DNA from: Sorangium cellulosum
GTDB taxonomy: Bacteria; Myxococcota_A; Polyangia; Polyangiales; Polyangiaceae
NCBI RefSeq assembly: GCF_002950945.1
Contig: NZ_CP012673.1
Location: 2,232,001 to 2,296,000, forward strand
Direction of reading: 5' to 3'
DNA length: 64,000 nucleotides
Shown here: piece by piece, positions 63,098 to 64,000 of the stretch
Layout: each line of letters starts with the position of its first letter
Numbering within the stretch: position 1 is the first letter of the stretch
Made by a program: the position numbers and the translations under genes
The notes under the pieces: model-generated
Databases searched by the model: none
Told to the model about the DNA's origin: nothing
Seen by the model: only the letters and a program-made list of their open reading frames with translations

Positions 63098-63157
63098 CGC
63101 ATCGACGCAGGTCATCTCGTCGGTTTGCCGCTCTCGCCGAGCACGGCGCGCGGGCGC

Positions 63158-64000
63158 TCAGGGAGCGGGGTTGAAGGCGACGGTGAGCGTGTAGGGGCCG
63201 CCGCTCATCGGCCTGTAGGTGTCGACGATGACGAACAAGGGCTCGCCGCCGGTGACATCGATCACGAGCGTCTCGTCATCGCCGCTGCCTCCGTCGTCGA
63301 CGCACTCGAGCTCGGCGTCGAGGTCCGCGCAGCCCTCGCGCAGGTAGAAGCCCAGGTCGATCTCGGCGGACAGCGTCAGCGTGAGCGTGCCGTCGCTCGG
63401 CGGCGTGAACGAGTGGACCGTCTCCGGCATGTCCCATCCGAGGCAGCTGCCCTCGAGCATCGACGTGCCGGTCGCCGTGTCGCCCGTGTTCTCGCCGAGG
63501 ACGAGCTCGGCCGCGTCCTCGCACAGCACGTCGAGCTCGTGGACGCACGTGGCGGAGCATCCATCGCCGCTCGTGGTGTTGCCGTCGTCGCACGCCTCGG
63601 TCGGGCCGACGGTCCCGTCGCCGCAGACGACCGGCGTGAAGCTGACGTTCAGCGTGTAGGGACCGGCCTCCCCCGGCTCATAGGAGTCGACGACGATCGG
63701 CACGGTCTGGCCGTCGCTCACGTAGATCTCGATCCGCTCTTCGTCGGGCAAAACATCGGAGGGGTAGTTCGCGTCGGAGCAGTCGATCTCGGAGCGCATG
63801 TCCGCGCACGAGCTGCGGGCGTAGACGCTATGATCGGTCGGCGACTCGAGCTCGACCACGAGCGTGCCCGACTGCCCCGCGGGCGGCGTGAACAGGTGGA
63901 TCTCTTCCGGTCCGTGCCCCGTGTTGCCGAGGTAGCAGGTCCCTTCCAGCCCGCTCGTGCTCCCCGACGTGTCGCCGTGGATCGTCGTCGAGACGATGGG
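63158..64000 (-). CDS. Secreted PPC/DUF4215 repeat protein, 5' partial
   Basis: The frame is open to the window edge, so the start lies beyond 64000; 280 codons are visible. Three segments are seen: a PPC-like beta domain (EEIHLFTPPAGQSGTLVVEL, EIYVSDGQTVPIVVDSYEPG, GPYTLNVSF), a DUF4215 myxobacterial Cys-rich unit (CGDGTVGPTEACDDGNTTSG then DGCSATC), and a second PPC-like domain (VHSFTPPSDGTLTLTLSAEI, PLFVIVDTYRPMSGGPYTLT). These are extracellular beta and disulfide modules of surface or secreted proteins. A catalytic domain, if any, would be in the missing N-terminal part. Confidence 0.82.
   Translation of the reverse strand, partial: PIVSTTIHGDTSGSTSGLEGTCYLGNTGHGPEEIHLFTPPAGQSGTLVVELESPTDHSVYARSSCADMRSEIDCSDANYPSDVLPDEERIEIYVSDGQTVPIVVDSYEPGEAGPYTLNVSFTPVVCGDGTVGPTEACDDGNTTSGDGCSATCVHELDVLCEDAAELVLGENTGDTATGTSMLEGSCLGWDMPETVHSFTPPSDGTLTLTLSAEIDLGFYLREGCADLDAELECVDDGGSGDDETLVIDVTGGEPLFVIVDTYRPMSGGPYTLTVAFNPAP

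Overview
The window looks like chromosome of a large-genome myxobacterium of the Sorangium/Polyangium kind. The DNA is very GC-rich. It holds many secreted lipoproteins with long Gly/Ser/Ala tethers after the lipobox, MopE-type and DUF4215 Cys-rich repeats, a multi-PAS hybrid histidine kinase, two DUF1592/DUF1552 gene pairs, and several multihaem or di-haem exported proteins. No tRNA, rRNA, CRISPR array or intact insertion sequence was seen.

Region 1 (about 1.2-18.9 kb) is a pentose/xylan catabolic island. A plus-strand operon (4.6-14.0 kb) encodes the lower Weimberg-type pathway: a FAH-fold 2-keto-3-deoxy-pentonate dehydratase, an alpha-ketoglutarate semialdehyde dehydrogenase and a YjhG/YagF-type pentonate dehydratase. 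A sugar ABC transporter with two different permease subunits follows. A sugar-lactone lactonase lies at 17.9-18.9 kb and a secreted beta-helix glycosidase-like lipoprotein at 1.2-3.6 kb. Three LacI-type operators, each at the same position inside a TTGACR promoter, precede the beta-helix gene, the operon and a DUF1592-DUF1552 pair. This ties that exported pair of unknown function to the sugar regulon. The local LacI gene is only a broken relic between two of the operators, and a xylan-esterase-like gene and an enolase-superfamily dehydratase gene survive as fragments. No pentose dehydrogenase is visible.

Region 2 (19-31.5 kb) holds an EI24-like membrane protein, a periplasmic molybdenum hydroxylase with a partner cytochrome c (20.4-23.6 kb), a PAP2 phosphatase, an inactive/active M16 peptidase pair preceded by a 43-bp tandem repeat, and a five-PAS hybrid histidine kinase.

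Region 3 (31.8-47.9 kb) is a surface-protein region. It contains a lysyl-oxidase-like lipoprotein with one dead and one intact module, a DUF4397 lipoprotein, a four-haem cytochrome, a PstS-like lipoprotein, a Vgb-like propeller, a short-chain dehydrogenase, a second DUF1592-DUF1552 pair and a LamG lipoprotein.

Region 4 (48-64 kb) has an ECF sigma operon with an anti-sigma-like membrane protein and a predicted outer-membrane protein, a truncated GH128-like gene, a proline-rich outer-membrane protein and a Uma2 nuclease. It also has a coupled tandem pair of proteins joining a LacI-type sugar-sensor domain without HTH to a SpoIIE/PP2C phosphatase. A beta-propeller di-haem cytochrome, an exported aldose 1-epimerase and a partial PPC/DUF4215 protein complete the window.

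Gene relics are frequent throughout; eight were recognised.
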